Below are positions 63,754 to 64,000 of a stretch of DNA of 64,000 bases, piece after piece. The position numbers and the translations under genes were made by a program. Numbering within the stretch: the first letter of the stretch is position 1; each line of letters opens with the position of its first letter. Below the pieces are notes generated by a model, which had not been told where the DNA came from, searched no databases, and saw only the letters and a list, made by a program, of their open reading frames with translations. Source of the stretch: Paucibacter sp. B2R-40 (GTDB lineage: Bacteria; Pseudomonadota; Gammaproteobacteria; Burkholderiales; Burkholderiaceae_C). The stretch lies in NCBI RefSeq assembly GCF_025717555.1, contig NZ_JAJIRP010000002.1, forward strand, positions 248,001 through 312,000. The letters run 5' to 3'.

Positions 63754-64000
63754 GCAACTTGATCGAAGCCCGCAATTTCAACATTCGCTACGGCAAGAAA
63801 ACTGCCGTTGACAACATCAGCTTCAACATCGCCAAGGGCCGCGTCATCGGCCTGCTGGGCCACAACGGCGCCGGCAAGACCTCGCTGATGAAGGCCATGG
63901 TCGGCTTGATCGCAGGCAGTGGCGACTTGAAGGTGCTGGGCCTGGACCCGCGCAATCAACGCAACGAGCTGCTGCAGTCCATGTCCTATATCCCCGACGT
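63750..64000 (+). CDS. ABC transporter ATP-binding protein (partial, runs off window)
   Basis: The first 83 codons are present. The start MSNLIEARNFNIRYGKKTAV leads to the Walker A motif GLLGHNGAGKTSLMKAMVGL. It looks like an export-type or membrane-stress ABC ATPase and is translationally coupled to the GntR gene. The permease should lie beyond the right edge. Confidence 0.93.
   Translation, partial: MSNLIEARNFNIRYGKKTAVDNISFNIAKGRVIGLLGHNGAGKTSLMKAMVGLIAGSGDLKVLGLDPRNQRNELLQSMSYIPD

Overview
The window is dense, high-GC chromosomal DNA of a betaproteobacterium, most likely a Burkholderiales member of the Rubrivivax/Roseateles/Leptothrix group. This is inferred from gene content: a high-potential iron-sulfur protein, eutBC, Fe-S photolyase, PEP-CTERM and GlyGly-CTERM proteins with a rhombosortase, a UbiH-type hydroxylase, YhdP and GlnE. 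No rRNA, tRNA or CRISPR array was recognised.

Layout. 1-1076: end of eutB and all of eutC. 1073-5278 (minus): a tightly packed photolyase operon (HiPIP, DUF2256 protein, Fe-S photolyase, second photolyase-like protein, DUF393 protein, a 58-aa Cys-rich protein, a small membrane protein) with a divergent MerR regulator at 5455. 6539-12189 (minus): AEC permease, sensor kinase, topoisomerase III. 12335-14479 (plus): SET-domain methyltransferase, biotin ligase, SPOR-like protein. 14501-22650 (minus): secreted protein, GlyGly-CTERM subtilase, gap, tkt, PEP-CTERM protein. 22880-31089 (plus): degenerate PCu(A)C-like protein, secreted PHP-type protein, then PpiC, HupE, 2OG-oxygenase and membrane-fused spermidine-synthase-like genes. 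31274-37460 (plus): degenerate HD-GYP response regulator, PAS kinase, porin, mini phosphate-binding protein, MurU-like enzyme. 37389-53868: propeller diguanylate cyclase, aldo/keto reductase, ubiH, lipoprotein, nitrilase-like hydrolase, yhdP, glnE, rhombosortase, EamA permease and a solute-binding protein.

The main discovery is at 53953-62666. A glutathione S-transferase gene begins at 53908 and, after 15 codons, is cut by about 8.7 kb of visibly lower-GC DNA; it resumes in the correct reading frame at 62667. The inserted DNA carries one six-gene operon whose genes overlap or nearly touch: three different tyrosine recombinases (428, 559 and about 747 aa), two small proteins (136 and 151 aa; the second ends in a coiled coil), and a RecD-like superfamily 1 helicase (741 aa). 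It has no recognisable cargo. Its left end holds a promoter that would make a leaderless mRNA. Its right end holds two strong adjacent hairpins and a near-consensus promoter pointing outward. This looks like a self-contained recombinase-trio transposon in which a helicase is part of the core module.

63403-64000: a YtrA-type GntR regulator overlapping the start of an ABC transporter ATPase gene.
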